45,869 nt of DNA from the NCBI GenBank assembly GCA_020832375.1, contig JAFIEW010000020.1, positions 1 through 45,869 of the forward strand. The letters run 5' to 3'. A model generated the notes under the pieces. That model did no database searches. It was not told the DNA's origin and worked only from the letters and a program-made list of their open reading frames with translations. Origin of the DNA: Cyclobacteriaceae bacterium. GTDB lineage: Bacteria; Bacteroidota; Bacteroidia; Cytophagales; Cyclobacteriaceae. A program made the position numbers and the translations under genes. Below, piece after piece: positions 8,112 to 16,312 of the stretch (within the stretch, counting starts at the first letter, position 1; each line of letters begins with the position of its first letter).

Positions 8112-8615
8112 TTATTCGAAATGTAGCAGGATTTGATTCTTTTCAGTAGAATCACCTTTAGCCACTTCAATGCTTTTTATTTTTCCACTACCACCGCTCT
8201 TTATGATGTTTTCCATCTTCATAGCTTCCAACACGAAAAGCTTATCGCCTTCCTCTACCTCTTGACCCACTTCGCATAATATATCTAGTATAAGCCCAGG
8301 CATTGGAGCCTTTATTTCACTTACCTTACTAGTGGCCATGTCGCTCATTCCCAACTCTTCTAATAAAAGGCTTATTTTGTCCTGAATGCTTACATCAGCT
8401 TTTTTATTATCTATATATAATACAGCCGTGCCTTTTTCATGGTTGGCCTCAGCCAGTTGCAGCCGATAAACTTTGTTATCGGTGGTCATCAGGTATTTGT
8501 CCTTTGATACCTTCTCTATTTTTACAGGAAAAGCTTCCCCATCAATAAAGTGCCCTTCAGCAGTTTCTGTATGTTCGTATTCATTACCGCTGCTCGTTAA
8601 GGTGATTTTTTGCAT
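8112..8615 (-). CDS. Biotin carboxyl carrier protein subunit
   Basis: 167 residues. The C-terminal ~70 residues are a biotinyl domain: PMPGLI at about 104-109 and the biotinylation motif EAMKMEN with the target lysine at about residue 133. The N-terminal ~95 residues are beta-rich and carry no recognised catalytic motif. This layout matches the stand-alone carrier subunit of propionyl-CoA/acyl-CoA carboxylase systems in Bacteroidota rather than fatty-acid AccB, which has a Pro/Ala linker. The carboxylase subunits are not in the window. It is divergent from the M1 peptidase gene (97-base gap). Confidence 0.87.
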   Translation of the reverse strand: MQKITLTSSGNEYEHTETAEGHFIDGEAFPVKIEKVSKDKYLMTTDNKVYRLQLAEANHEKGTAVLYIDNKKADVSIQDKISLLLEELGMSDMATSKVSEIKAPMPGLILDILCEVGQEVEEGDKLFVLEAMKMENIIKSGGSGKIKSIEVAKGDSTEKNQILLHFE

Positions 8616-8712
8616 CGTCTTTCCCTTTTAGTATAGATTATATGGTCTCTTTCGTTTAACTTGCAAAATAAGTTTTTTTTCAATTCTTAAAAAGAATATC
8701 TGATTTAAATCC

Positions 8713-11322
8713 ATGCGAAATACCTTTGCCGCCCTACTGCTTCTTTCGAGTCTTCTTACCTCTTCTTGTAAGCCATCAGAGACCTCGGTATCCTCACCTG
8801 AAGCCAAATCATCGTCCCTAGATAACGATAGTAGAAATAATATGGCTTTTGATGATGCTAGCGATCTTTGGACATCGGACGATAATGACTGGCTTTTTAT
8901 TCAAGAAAAAGAACTTCCAAAGTTTAGAAAGAGTCCGACCCGAGCTTTTAACCTTATACATACACAGTTAAAAGTAAGTTTTGATTGGGATGAGCAAACA
9001 GTAAAAGGTCTTGCTGTGATTGATTTAACTCCTCACTTTTATCCACAACAAATCCTTGAAATCAATGCTAAATCTTTTGATATAAAATCTATTAAAATGA
9101 TAAGGCCTGATACTACTTTTATTTTGACTTATGATTACGACCAGCAATTGATCAGCATTCAACTGGATAAAGAATACGTACGCGGTGACACTATGCAAAT
9201 TTCCATCGATTATTTAGCTCATCCCCAAAAATGTGGGTCTGGAGGAGGCAATGCTATCACCGACGACAAGGGAGTTTATTTTATCAATCCTGATGGATCT
9301 GACCCCAACATCCCTACTCACCTTTGGACACAAGGACAAACTGAAGGCTCTTCTTGTTGGTTTCCTACGATTGATCATCCCAACCAAAAGCATACGCAAG
9401 AAATTTATATACAGCGACCAAAAAATATGCAGAGCCTTTCCAACGGAGTTTTGGCTTCGAGTAGAGAAATAAGCGATGACATTGTAGAAGATTACTGGAA
9501 AATGGATCAGCCGCACGCGCCCTATCTGACCATGATGGCTGTGGGTGAATTTGCGGTACATCGTGAGCAATGGCGTGGTAAAGAGATCAGTTATTGGGTG
9601 GAGCCAGAGTTTGCAGAGCACGCGCCTTATGTGTTTGGCAACACTCCCAAAATGCTTGATTTTTTTAGTGATCTTTTAGATTATGAGTATCCTTGGCCGA
9701 AGTACGCACAAATAGTGGTGAGAGATTTTGTGAGTGGTGCTATGGAAAACACCTCTGCCAGTGTCTTTTATGATCGACTTCTAGTAGATAAGCGCACCCT
9801 CATTGATGAGAATCATGATGATATCATAGCTCATGAGCTGTTTCATCACTGGTTTGGTAATATCACTACAGCTGAAAGCTGGTCTCAATTGGCGCTTAAT
9901 GAAGCATTTGCTAACTATAGCGAATATCTATGGAAGGAGCATAATAAAGGAAAGGAGGAGGCTGATTTCCACCTTCATGAGGAGTGGCAACAGTATTTAT
10001 ATGAGAGTCAAACCAAAACTGTTGATTTGATAAGATTTGAATATGAGGCGCATGATGATATGTTTGATAGTCACTCCTATGCCAAAGGCGGGGTGATTCT
10101 TCATATGCTTAGGGAAAAACTAGGTGATGATGCATTTTTTTCGAGTTTGAGTCACTTTCTAAAAAAACATGAATTTAAAAGTGTAGAGGCTCACGACCTA
10201 AGGTTAGCTTTTGAAGAAGTAACAGGTTTAGATTTATATGAATACTTTGATCAGTGGTTTTATGCTTCTGGTCATCCAGAGTTAGCTATAAGGTACGAAC
10301 TGCCAGATAGCACTGAGAATCTTCAAATTATAATTATGCAGACGCAAAATTTAGAGGACTATCCACTTTATGAGCTGCCGCTTAATTTTTCAATTTTTCT
10401 TACCGGGGATGATAAGGAATATCGGTACAGTCGTGCTTTAAGAAGCTCAAGTTATACTTTTACCATCAGTGATTTACCATCTTATGATGTAGAAACCATT
10501 ATTTTCGATCATGATTTTAAGGTCTTTGGTGATCATGATATTGAGATGAGCGAGAAGTTTTGGTATCATCAATATCTCAGGTCAACTCACAATATCAGGC
10601 GGTTAGAAGCATTTGAAATGATTGTTGAGGCTGAAGATAGTCCTTATTTGGATGATATTTTAGAAAAGGCCTTGGAAGATAGTTTTTATGAAATTCGCAG
10701 ATTGGCAGTTGAGGCCATTTATGAGAAAGACTTAGAGGAAGAATATCATGAGCAATTAGAACGCCTAAGTAGAGAGGATCCTCGCTCTCAAGTAAGAGCA
10801 GAAGCACTTCAGGCGGTTATTGCAGATTTTTCTGAAGATTATGGAGCTTTACTTGATCAAGCGCTAGTAGATACTTCATTGATGGTGCAGAATATTGCCG
10901 TTTCATTGTATTATGAATTTGACCCTATTAAGGGTAAGCAGATTTTGGAAGAAAAGGAAAAAGAGGATCATCCATCTTTTATGCTTACTTTGGCTCGTTA
11001 TTTTATAGATGAGGAGAAGCAAGCTAAGTCAGAATGGTATATTGCTGGCTTGCGAAGAGGTGATTTCATGGATAAGTTCTATATGTATCAGTTGGCGGGT
11101 GAGTACGCAGAAACAATAGGTGGAGATAGAGGTATTTTTGATATCCTTTTTGAGCATGCAAAAAATGCTTCAAGCAAGTATCATCGATTCAGTGCTTTTC
11201 AAGGCATGCTCGCATTAGTGTCTATTTATCCTGATGAAGTTTCAGTAAGAATTGCTGAAGTGGTTGATAATGAGGAAGATGATGAGTTAATAAGTTTTTA
11301 TAGATCAATTTTTGTCGAATGA
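8713..11322 (+). CDS. M1-family metallopeptidase, exported, with HEAT-like C-terminus
   Basis: 869 residues. Zinc aminopeptidase of family M1: GAMEN at 342-346 (substrate N-terminus binding) and HELFH at 374-378 with E397 as third zinc ligand in NEAFANY. The N-terminus is a signal peptide with a cysteine at residue 19 (LTSSC), possibly a lipoprotein with a non-standard lipobox; the following ~50 residues are Ser/Asp-rich. From about residue 615 the sequence turns into helical repeats (e.g. EIRRLAVEAI, QVRAEALQAV) resembling HEAT repeats, as in several bacterial M1 enzymes. It probably trims peptides at the cell surface or in the periplasm. No clear promoter or terminator was found. Confidence 0.9.
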   Translation: MRNTFAALLLLSSLLTSSCKPSETSVSSPEAKSSSLDNDSRNNMAFDDASDLWTSDDNDWLFIQEKELPKFRKSPTRAFNLIHTQLKVSFDWDEQTVKGLAVIDLTPHFYPQQILEINAKSFDIKSIKMIRPDTTFILTYDYDQQLISIQLDKEYVRGDTMQISIDYLAHPQKCGSGGGNAITDDKGVYFINPDGSDPNIPTHLWTQGQTEGSSCWFPTIDHPNQKHTQEIYIQRPKNMQSLSNGVLASSREISDDIVEDYWKMDQPHAPYLTMMAVGEFAVHREQWRGKEISYWVEPEFAEHAPYVFGNTPKMLDFFSDLLDYEYPWPKYAQIVVRDFVSGAMENTSASVFYDRLLVDKRTLIDENHDDIIAHELFHHWFGNITTAESWSQLALNEAFANYSEYLWKEHNKGKEEADFHLHEEWQQYLYESQTKTVDLIRFEYEAHDDMFDSHSYAKGGVILHMLREKLGDDAFFSSLSHFLKKHEFKSVEAHDLRLAFEEVTGLDLYEYFDQWFYASGHPELAIRYELPDSTENLQIIIMQTQNLEDYPLYELPLNFSIFLTGDDKEYRYSRALRSSSYTFTISDLPSYDVETIIFDHDFKVFGDHDIEMSEKFWYHQYLRSTHNIRRLEAFEMIVEAEDSPYLDDILEKALEDSFYEIRRLAVEAIYEKDLEEEYHEQLERLSREDPRSQVRAEALQAVIADFSEDYGALLDQALVDTSLMVQNIAVSLYYEFDPIKGKQILEEKEKEDHPSFMLTLARYFIDEEKQAKSEWYIAGLRRGDFMDKFYMYQLAGEYAETIGGDRGIFDILFEHAKNASSKYHRFSAFQGMLALVSIYPDEVSVRIAEVVDNEEDDELISFYRSIFVE

Positions 11323-11336
11323 TTTAAAAAAAAGTA

Positions 11337-11366
11337 TTGTCCTTAAATAAAGAGTTTCTATATTTG
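11337..11366 (+). promoter_or_regulatory. Promoter P1 of tRNA-tuf operon
   Basis: TTG at 11337-11339, 19-base spacer, TATATTTG at 11359-11366: an exact match to the Bacteroidota primary-sigma consensus (-33 TTG, -7 TAnnTTTG). It lies 130 bases before tRNA-Tyr and 95 bases before an equally good second promoter. Confidence 0.85.
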
Positions 11367-11431
11367 CAACGCAAAACTCAAATGGAGGAGCGAGTCGATA
11401 AATATTAAAATTTTTTTTTCAGTAAAAATCT

Positions 11432-11461
11432 TTGGAATTAAAATTTAATCAACTACTTTTG
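11432..11461 (+). promoter_or_regulatory. Promoter P2 of tRNA-tuf operon
   Basis: TTG at 11432-11434, 19-base spacer, TACTTTTG at 11454-11461, followed by GCAGTCC. The same GCA(G/C)TCC downstream of the -7 box recurs at the rpsL and tRNA-Trp promoters. It is 35 bases before the mature 5' end of tRNA-Tyr, so only a short precursor leader would be transcribed. Confidence 0.88.
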
Positions 11462-11496
11462 CAGTCCCAAATATATCGGGATAATCAATTAGATAA

Positions 11497-11579
11497 GGGG
11501 GGATACCAAAGCGGCCAACTGGGGCAGACTGTAAATCTGCTGGCGTATGCCTTCGTAGGTTCGAATCCTGCTCCCCCCA
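11497..11579 (+). tRNA. tRNA-Tyr (GTA)
   Basis: 83 bases, a class II tRNA with long variable arm. Acceptor GGGGGGA/TCCCCCC (11497-11503/11572-11578), anticodon GTA at 11531-11533, T-loop GTTCGAATC, discriminator A at 11579. CCA is not encoded. First of three tRNAs ahead of tuf. Confidence 0.97.
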
Positions 11580-11604
11580 CTATTACCAGAGTGATTTAAT
11601 AAAA

Positions 11605-11677
11605 GCGGGAGTAGCTCAGCTGGTAGAGCGACAGCCTTCCAAGCTGTAGGTCGCGAGTTCGAACCTCGTCTCCCGCT
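11605..11677 (+). tRNA. tRNA-Gly (TCC)
   Basis: 73 bases. Acceptor GCGGGAG/CTCCCGC (11605-11611/11670-11676), anticodon TCC at 11638-11640 for GGA/GGG codons, D-loop AGCTGGTAGA, T-loop GTTCGAACC, discriminator T at 11677. CCA is not encoded. Confidence 0.97.
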
Positions 11678-11702
11678 CAATAATAAAATCGCCGGTTCAT
11701 CA

Positions 11703-11774
11703 GCCGATGTAGCTCAGGGGTAGAGTGCTTCCTTGGTAAGGAAGAGGTCACGGGTTCAATTCCCGTCATTGGCT
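11703..11774 (+). tRNA. tRNA-Thr (GGT)
   Basis: 72 bases. Acceptor GCCGATG/CATTGGC (one G-T pair; 11703-11709/11767-11773), anticodon GGT at 11735-11737 reading ACC/ACT, T-loop GTTCAATTC, discriminator T at 11774. CCA is not encoded. It ends 100 bases before tuf. Confidence 0.97.
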
Positions 11775-11780
11775 CTGAGT

Positions 11781-11819
11781 TATATTTGCTGGGATACGCT
11801 CTTAAAGAAATTTAAGGGC
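11781..11819 (+). promoter_or_regulatory. tuf leader: -7-like box and GNRA hairpin
   Basis: TATATTTG at 11781-11788 matches the -7 consensus, but no TTG lies 19-21 bases upstream (that DNA is the end of tRNA-Thr), so promoter function is doubtful. The hairpin GCTCTTAAA-GAAA-TTTAAGGGC (11798-11819) has nine pairs with one G-U and a GAAA tetraloop. It would lie in the tuf 5' leader, after tRNA processing. Confidence 0.45.
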
Positions 11820-11874
11820 TTTCGTACGTTTATATCAAACTTATTATATCAACCTAAACAGAGGATTTTAGAAT

Positions 11875-13062
11875 ATGGCTAAAGCAACATTTGATCGTTC
11901 CAAGCCGCACGTGAACATCGGTACAATCGGTCACGTAGATCACGGTAAAACTACTTTGACTGCGGCAATTACTAAGGTACTTTCTGACAAAGGTCTTTGT
12001 GATATTAGAGATTTCGCTACTATCGATAATGCACCTGAAGAGAAAGAAAGAGGTATTACTATCAATACTTCTCACGTAGAGTATGCTACAGAAACAAGAC
12101 ATTACGCACACGTGGATTGTCCGGGTCACGCTGACTACGTTAAGAACATGATTACTGGTGCTGCGCAGATGGACGGTGCTATTCTTGTAGTTGCTGCTAC
12201 TGATGGTCCAATGCCTCAAACTAGAGAGCATATCCTTCTTGCTCGTCAGGTAGGTCTTCCAGCTCTTGTTGTTTTCTTAAACAAAGTAGATTTAGTTGAT
12301 GATGAGGAGTTATTAGAATTAGTAGAAATGGAAGTAAGAGAATTACTTTCATCTTATGAATTCGATGGTGATAACATTCCTGTTATTCAAGGCTCGGCTC
12401 TTGGTGGTTTGGAAGGTGATGAGAAGTGGATCGAGAAGATCATGGAACTTATGAACGCTGTTGACGAATTCATTCCAATTCCTGAGCGTTTAACTGACAA
12501 AGATTTCTTGATGCCTGTTGAGGACGTATTCTCGATCACTGGTCGTGGTACTGTTGCTACTGGTAGAATTGAAAGAGGAGTAATTAACTCTGGAGATCCA
12601 GTTGATATCTTAGGTATGGGTGCTGAAAATCTTAAGTCTACCGTTACTGGTGTTGAGATGTTCCGTAAAATCCTAGACAGAGGTGAAGCTGGTGATAACG
12701 TAGGTCTTCTTTTAAGAGGTATTGAGAAAACTCAAATTAAAAGAGGAATGGTTATTTGTAAGCCAGGTTCTGTAAAACCGCATACTAAATTCAAAGCTGA
12801 GGTTTACGTTCTTTCGAAAGAAGAAGGTGGGCGTCACACTCCATTCTTTAACAAGTATCGTCCACAGTTCTATTTCAGAACGACAGACGTAACTGGCGAG
12901 ATCATGCTTCCAAGCGATATCGAAATGGTAATGCCTGGTGATAACGTAACAGTAGATGTCACTTTGATCAACCCAATTGCAATGGAAAAAGGATTACGTT
13001 TTGCAATCCGTGAGGGTGGTAGAACAGTAGGTGCAGGTCAGGTAACTGAAATCATCGAATAA
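11875..13062 (+). CDS. tuf: Elongation factor Tu
   Basis: 395 residues. EF-Tu carries aminoacyl-tRNA to the ribosomal A site as a GTPase. Visible G motifs: GHVDHGKT at 19-26, RGITI at 59-63, DCPGH at 81-85 with the catalytic histidine H85, and NKVD at 136-139; domains 2 and 3 follow in normal length. It is the last gene of a tRNA-tRNA-tRNA-tuf unit and ends before a terminator at 13090-13121. No tuf copy lies next to fusA, so this may be the only copy, though the rest of the genome is not visible. Confidence 0.99.
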   Translation: MAKATFDRSKPHVNIGTIGHVDHGKTTLTAAITKVLSDKGLCDIRDFATIDNAPEEKERGITINTSHVEYATETRHYAHVDCPGHADYVKNMITGAAQMDGAILVVAATDGPMPQTREHILLARQVGLPALVVFLNKVDLVDDEELLELVEMEVRELLSSYEFDGDNIPVIQGSALGGLEGDEKWIEKIMELMNAVDEFIPIPERLTDKDFLMPVEDVFSITGRGTVATGRIERGVINSGDPVDILGMGAENLKSTVTGVEMFRKILDRGEAGDNVGLLLRGIEKTQIKRGMVICKPGSVKPHTKFKAEVYVLSKEEGGRHTPFFNKYRPQFYFRTTDVTGEIMLPSDIEMVMPGDNVTVDVTLINPIAMEKGLRFAIREGGRTVGAGQVTEIIE

Positions 13063-13089
13063 TATCCTAGTTTAAGAATCATATAAAAT

Positions 13090-13121
13090 CAAATGCGCCG
13101 GTTTAATCGCTGGCGCATTTG
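13090..13121 (+). terminator. Terminator after tuf
   Basis: CAAATGCGCC (13090-13099) pairs perfectly with GGCGCATTTG (13112-13121), 10 bp with a 12-base loop, followed by TTTGCTTAAAT. The T tract is short. The last three bases of the 3' arm are the TTG of the next promoter. Confidence 0.75.
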
Positions 13122-13149
13122 TTTGCTTAAATAATTCTTCTTATTTTTG
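13119..13149 (+). promoter_or_regulatory. Promoter of tRNA-Trp-secE-nusG-rplKAJL-rpoBC
   Basis: TTG at 13119-13121, 20-base spacer, TATTTTTG at 13142-13149, then CACTCC. It is 23 bases before the mature tRNA-Trp 5' end. The -33 box lies within the 3' arm of the tuf terminator. Confidence 0.82.
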
Positions 13150-13172
13150 CACTCCTTTTATAAGGTGTATAC

Positions 13173-13245
13173 ACGGGTGTAGCTCAATTGGTAGAGTAGT
13201 GGTCTCCAAAACCATTGGCTGGGAGTTCGAGTCTCTCCACCCGTG
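13173..13245 (+). tRNA. tRNA-Trp (CCA)
   Basis: 73 bases. Acceptor ACGGGTG/CACCCGT (13173-13179/13238-13244), D-loop AATTGGTAGA, anticodon CCA in the loop CTCCAAA (about 13204-13208), T-loop GTTCGAGTC, discriminator G at 13245. CCA is not encoded. It ends 31 bases before secE, an arrangement common in bacteria. Confidence 0.97.
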
Positions 13246-13276
13246 CTACTTTCAAGCTTTACTCAATATAATTAAA

Positions 13277-13465
13277 ATGAACAAGCTTATATCTTTTGTA
13301 CGTGAATCAGTAATCGAACTTAGAGAAAAAGTTTCGTGGTCAACTTATAAAGAGCTCCGACAGAGCTCTATTTTAGTATTGATTGCTTCTCTCATTTTCG
13401 CATTACTAATTGGACTATTTGACCTAGCATTTAAGAATGCTGTCGGATGGTTCTACGGAGTATAA
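13277..13465 (+). CDS. secE: Preprotein translocase subunit SecE
   Basis: 62 residues: the short, single-spanning SecE that clamps SecY in the Sec translocon. An amphipathic N-terminal part with the conserved ELREKVSWSTYKEL (about residues 14-27) precedes one membrane segment at about 32-52. The reading frame is open back into tRNA-Trp; the ATG at 13277 is chosen because the tRNA cannot be coding and the protein then has the usual length. Confidence 0.95.
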   Translation: MNKLISFVRESVIELREKVSWSTYKELRQSSILVLIASLIFALLIGLFDLAFKNAVGWFYGV

Positions 13466-13486
13466 TCAACCCTTAAAATTAGGTGA

Positions 13487-14044
13487 ATGGCTGATCTTAA
13501 ATGGTATGTAATTCGTGCAGTTAGTGGACAAGAAAAGAAAATAAAGACTTATCTTGAAAATGAAATTGCAAGACAAAAGCTAGAAGAATACATTCCAGAA
13601 GTGCTTATTCCTTCTGAAAAGGTGTATGAAATGCGCCAAGGTAAAAAGCGTGTTCGTGAGCGTAACTTTTTTCCAGGTTACGTAATAGTTCAAGCCGATA
13701 TCTCTCATGGAGAGGTGAAGCATGTTATTACGGGGATACCTGGGATTATCGGTTTTCTGGGTAGCGGTACTGGTGCTTCCAACAGGATTCCTGTTCCATT
13801 ACGTGAATCAGAGATAAACCGGATATTGGGTAGAGTCGGAGAAGTAGATATACAGGATGAAGAGGCTGATAATAGTTTCATCAAAGGGGAATCTGTCAAG
13901 GTGATGGATGGACCTTTTAGTGGTTTTACTGGCACAATTGAAGAAATTCATGAAGAGCGTAAAAAGATTAACGTTACGGTTAAAATTTTTGGTAGAAACA
14001 CACCTGTCGAATTAAATTTCATGCAAGTAGAAAAAGTAGATTAG
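13487..14044 (+). CDS. nusG: Transcription termination/antitermination factor NusG
   Basis: 185 residues. An N-terminal NGN domain ([14 protein letters not shown] at about 6-19, FFPGYVIV near residue 62) binds the RNA polymerase clamp, and a C-terminal KOW domain ([19 protein letters not shown], about 136-154) binds Rho or ribosomal protein S10. It lies 21 bases after secE and 4 before rplK. The S10 gene rpsJ is in the same window. Confidence 0.98.
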   Translation: MADLKWYVIRAVSGQEKKIKTYLENEIARQKLEEYIPEVLIPSEKVYEMRQGKKRVRERNFFPGYVIVQADISHGEVKHVITGIPGIIGFLGSGTGASNRIPVPLRESEINRILGRVGEVDIQDEEADNSFIKGESVKVMDGPFSGFTGTIEEIHEERKKINVTVKIFGRNTPVELNFMQVEKVD

Positions 14045-14048
14045 CAAA

Positions 14049-14492
14049 ATGGCAAAAGAAATCACCGGTTACGTTAAACTGCAAGTTAAAGGTGGTGCTG
14101 CCAATCCTTCACCCCCTGTTGGGCCAGCTCTTGGTGCTAAGGGACTCAATATTATGGAGTTCTGTAAGCAGTTCAATGGTCGTACTCAAGATAAGGCGGG
14201 TCAAGTTTTGCCGGTTGTTATTACGGTGTATTCTGACAAATCTTTCGATTTCGTCATTAAAACACCTCCAGCGCCGGTATTGCTTTTGGAGGCAGCAAAA
14301 ACCAAGAAAGGATCAGCAGAGCCTAACCGTAAGAAGGTGGCTAAAGTTACTTGGGATCAAGTAAAAGAAATAGCTGAAACTAAAATGCCTGATCTTAATG
14401 CTTTCACTATAGAATCTGCCATGAAAATGGTGGCCGGAACGGCTAGAAGCATGGGGATTAGAGTTGAGGGTAAGGCCCCTTGGGAAAACTAA
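14049..14492 (+). CDS. rplK: 50S ribosomal protein L11
   Basis: 147 residues. uL11 forms the GTPase-associated centre on 23S rRNA with L10/L12. The proline-rich N-terminal segment [13 protein letters not shown] (about 17-29), at the thiostrepton site, and the C-terminal RNA-binding domain with GTARSMGI (about 131-138) are intact. Starts 4 bases after nusG. Confidence 0.98.
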   Translation: MAKEITGYVKLQVKGGAANPSPPVGPALGAKGLNIMEFCKQFNGRTQDKAGQVLPVVITVYSDKSFDFVIKTPPAPVLLLEAAKTKKGSAEPNRKKVAKVTWDQVKEIAETKMPDLNAFTIESAMKMVAGTARSMGIRVEGKAPWEN

Positions 14493-14507
14493 AACCTAAA
14501 CAAGAAC

Positions 14508-15206
14508 ATGGCAAAGCTAACTAAAAAGCAGAAAGAGATAAAAGAAAAGTTTGATCTTGAGAAATCATATTCATTGACGGACGCTTCCGCCTTGGTAAAA
14601 GAAATTACCAGCGTAAAGTTTGATGCTTCAGTGGATGTTGATATAAGACTAGGAGTTGATCCTAGGAAAGCAGATCAAATGGTAAGAGGCGTTGTTGCTC
14701 TTCCTCATGGGACTGGTAAGGATGTACGTGTATTAGTACTTTGTACCCCAGATAAAGAGCAAGAAGCAAAAGATGCAGGTGCTGACCATGTAGGTCTTGA
14801 TGATTATATCAAAAAGATCGAAGGCGGCTGGACTGACATAGATGTAATTATAACTATGCCAACTGTAATGGCTAAAGTAGGACGATTAGGTAGAGTATTA
14901 GGTCCAAGAGGCTTAATGCCCAATCCAAAATCTGGTACCGTCACTTTAGACGTTGGTAAGGCTGTACAAGACGTGAAAGCGGGTAAAATAGATTTTAAAG
15001 TAGATAAATTTGGTATCGTACATACTTCGGTAGGTAAAGCCAGTTTTGACGCAGAAAAAATCAGAGAGAATGCCAATGAATTTATTCAGACCATTCTTAA
15101 ATTGAAACCAGCTTCATCCAAAGGTACTTATGTAAAGTCGATTACACTATCCAGTACTATGAGCCCTGGAATTAAAATTGACAAAAGTAGTATAGTAGGA
15201 TTGTAG
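14508..15206 (+). CDS. rplA: 50S ribosomal protein L1
   Basis: 232 residues. uL1 forms the L1 stalk that guides tRNA out of the E site. Conserved segments: [18 protein letters not shown] near 44-61 and [15 protein letters not shown] near 130-144. In other bacteria L1 represses its own rplK-rplA mRNA; no clear mimic of its 23S site is seen in the short gap before rplK. Confidence 0.98.
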   Translation: MAKLTKKQKEIKEKFDLEKSYSLTDASALVKEITSVKFDASVDVDIRLGVDPRKADQMVRGVVALPHGTGKDVRVLVLCTPDKEQEAKDAGADHVGLDDYIKKIEGGWTDIDVIITMPTVMAKVGRLGRVLGPRGLMPNPKSGTVTLDVGKAVQDVKAGKIDFKVDKFGIVHTSVGKASFDAEKIRENANEFIQTILKLKPASSKGTYVKSITLSSTMSPGIKIDKSSIVGL

Positions 15207-15208
15207 TC

Positions 15209-15751
15209 ATGACAAAAAACGAAAAAGCACAACAAATAGATGAGCTAGCAGAGAAGTTGGCAGATAACAGTTATTATTATATAACTGACAGTTCTGATCT
15301 TACTGTTGCTCAGACGAACGAGCTTCGAAAAATGTGTTTCGATAGTGGTGTGTTCTACAAAGTGTACAAAAATACATTTATTAAAAAAGCTTTAGAGCGA
15401 AAAGATGATGATGTTGATTACACACCTATATATGAACATGCGTTAAAAGGATTTTCGGGGATAATGTTTCACCCGGAGAAGGCTAAAGCACCAGCAGAGG
15501 TACTTAAAAAATTCAGAAAAGCACACTCAAAAATTGATCGTCCTATATTAAAGGGTGCTGTTATAGATACAGCTATCTACATAGGACATGATAAACTTGA
15601 AGAATTAAGTTCACTTAAATCTAAAGAAGAGGTAGTTGCTGATATTATTGGATTACTACAGTCACCTGCTAAGAATGTTATCTCTGCTCTTCAGAGCGGA
15701 GGTGGAAAAATAGCCGGCATTTTAAAAACACTTTCTGAGAAGGAAGGATAA
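15209..15751 (+). CDS. rplJ: 50S ribosomal protein L10
   Basis: 180 residues. uL10 anchors the L7/L12 dimers of the ribosomal stalk: an N-terminal rRNA-binding part and a C-terminal helix (SALQSGGGKIAGILKTLSEKE) that binds L12. It begins 2 bases after rplA, so the long L10 leader known from other bacteria, where L10 represses rplJL, is absent here; the only space is the 45-base gap before rplL. Confidence 0.97.
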   Translation: MTKNEKAQQIDELAEKLADNSYYYITDSSDLTVAQTNELRKMCFDSGVFYKVYKNTFIKKALERKDDDVDYTPIYEHALKGFSGIMFHPEKAKAPAEVLKKFRKAHSKIDRPILKGAVIDTAIYIGHDKLEELSSLKSKEEVVADIIGLLQSPAKNVISALQSGGGKIAGILKTLSEKEG

Positions 15752-15796
15752 ATCAAGTAAAAAAGTAAATAACAATCTTTAAAACAATATAATACG

Positions 15797-16174
15797 ATGG
15801 CAGATTTGAAAGAATTCGCGGAGCAATTAGTTAACTTGTCTGTGAAAGAAGTAAATGAGCTTGCTACAATTCTTAAGGACGAGTACGGTATCGAGCCTGC
15901 TGCAGCTGCGCCTATCGCAGTAGCTGGTGGAGCCGCTGCTGAAGGTGGTGGTGAAGCTGAAAAGACTGAGTTTGACGTTATTCTTAAGTCAGCTGGTGGT
16001 GCTAAACTTAAAGTTGTAAAACTTGTTAAGGAACTTACTGGACTAGGATTGAAAGAAGCAAAAGAAATCGTTGATGGAGCTCCTAAAGCGATTAAGGAAG
16101 GTATTTCTAAAGACGAGGCTGAAGCTCTTAAGAGTCAGCTTGAAGAAACTGGTGCTGAGGTAGAGTTAAAATAA
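15797..16174 (+). CDS. rplL: 50S ribosomal protein L7/L12
   Basis: 125 residues. bL12 recruits translation GTPases. N-terminal dimerisation domain (1-33), Ala/Gly-rich hinge (about 34-56, [20 protein letters not shown]) and the C-terminal domain with [20 protein letters not shown]. It is separated from rpoB by 138 bases holding several hairpins. Confidence 0.98.
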   Translation: MADLKEFAEQLVNLSVKEVNELATILKDEYGIEPAAAAPIAVAGGAAAEGGGEAEKTEFDVILKSAGGAKLKVVKLVKELTGLGLKEAKEIVDGAPKAIKEGISKDEAEALKSQLEETGAEVELK

Positions 16175-16181
16175 TCTCAGT

Positions 16182-16279
16182 GCGTAATTTCAATACGCTA
16201 ATAAGTTAATTTAGACCTGGCTTTAATGTCAGGTCTTTTCCAGTTTGTGCGTACCACAAACTTTTAGTCCATTTTGGAC
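16182..16279 (+). terminator. Multi-hairpin attenuator between rplL and rpoB
   Basis: Four hairpins in series: GCGTA/TACGC (16182-16198); AGACCTG/CAGGTCT (16213-16236) followed by TTTT; AGTTTGTG/CACAAACT (16242-16262) followed by TTTT; GTCC/GGAC (16267-16279). Two have terminator form. In E. coli the same gap holds a partial terminator and an RNase III site that lower rpoBC relative to rplJL; a similar attenuating role here is an inference. No promoter consensus for rpoB was found in the gap. Confidence 0.6.
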
Positions 16280-16312
16280 GCTCTCGGTGTTTATCTTACA
16301 ACTTAAATATTC

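Larger units (their letters stand above)
11323..11496 (+). promoter_or_regulatory. Control region of the tRNA-tuf operon
   Basis: The 174 bases between the M1 peptidase and tRNA-Tyr contain two complete promoters (11337-11366 and 11432-11461) and a T9-T10 tract at 11411-11419. No terminator hairpin for the peptidase gene was seen. Confidence 0.7.

Noticed and set aside
9214-9621. 135-codon minus-strand frame inside the M1 peptidase gene
   Set aside because: Shadow of a confirmed gene; no start signal or protein-like motifs. The same holds for the other long frames opposite rpoB, rplE, rpoA and tamB.
11781-11788. TATATTTG as a dedicated tuf promoter
   Set aside because: The -7 box is exact, but no TTG lies at 19-21 bases; the upstream DNA is tRNA-Thr. 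Kept only as a weak note.
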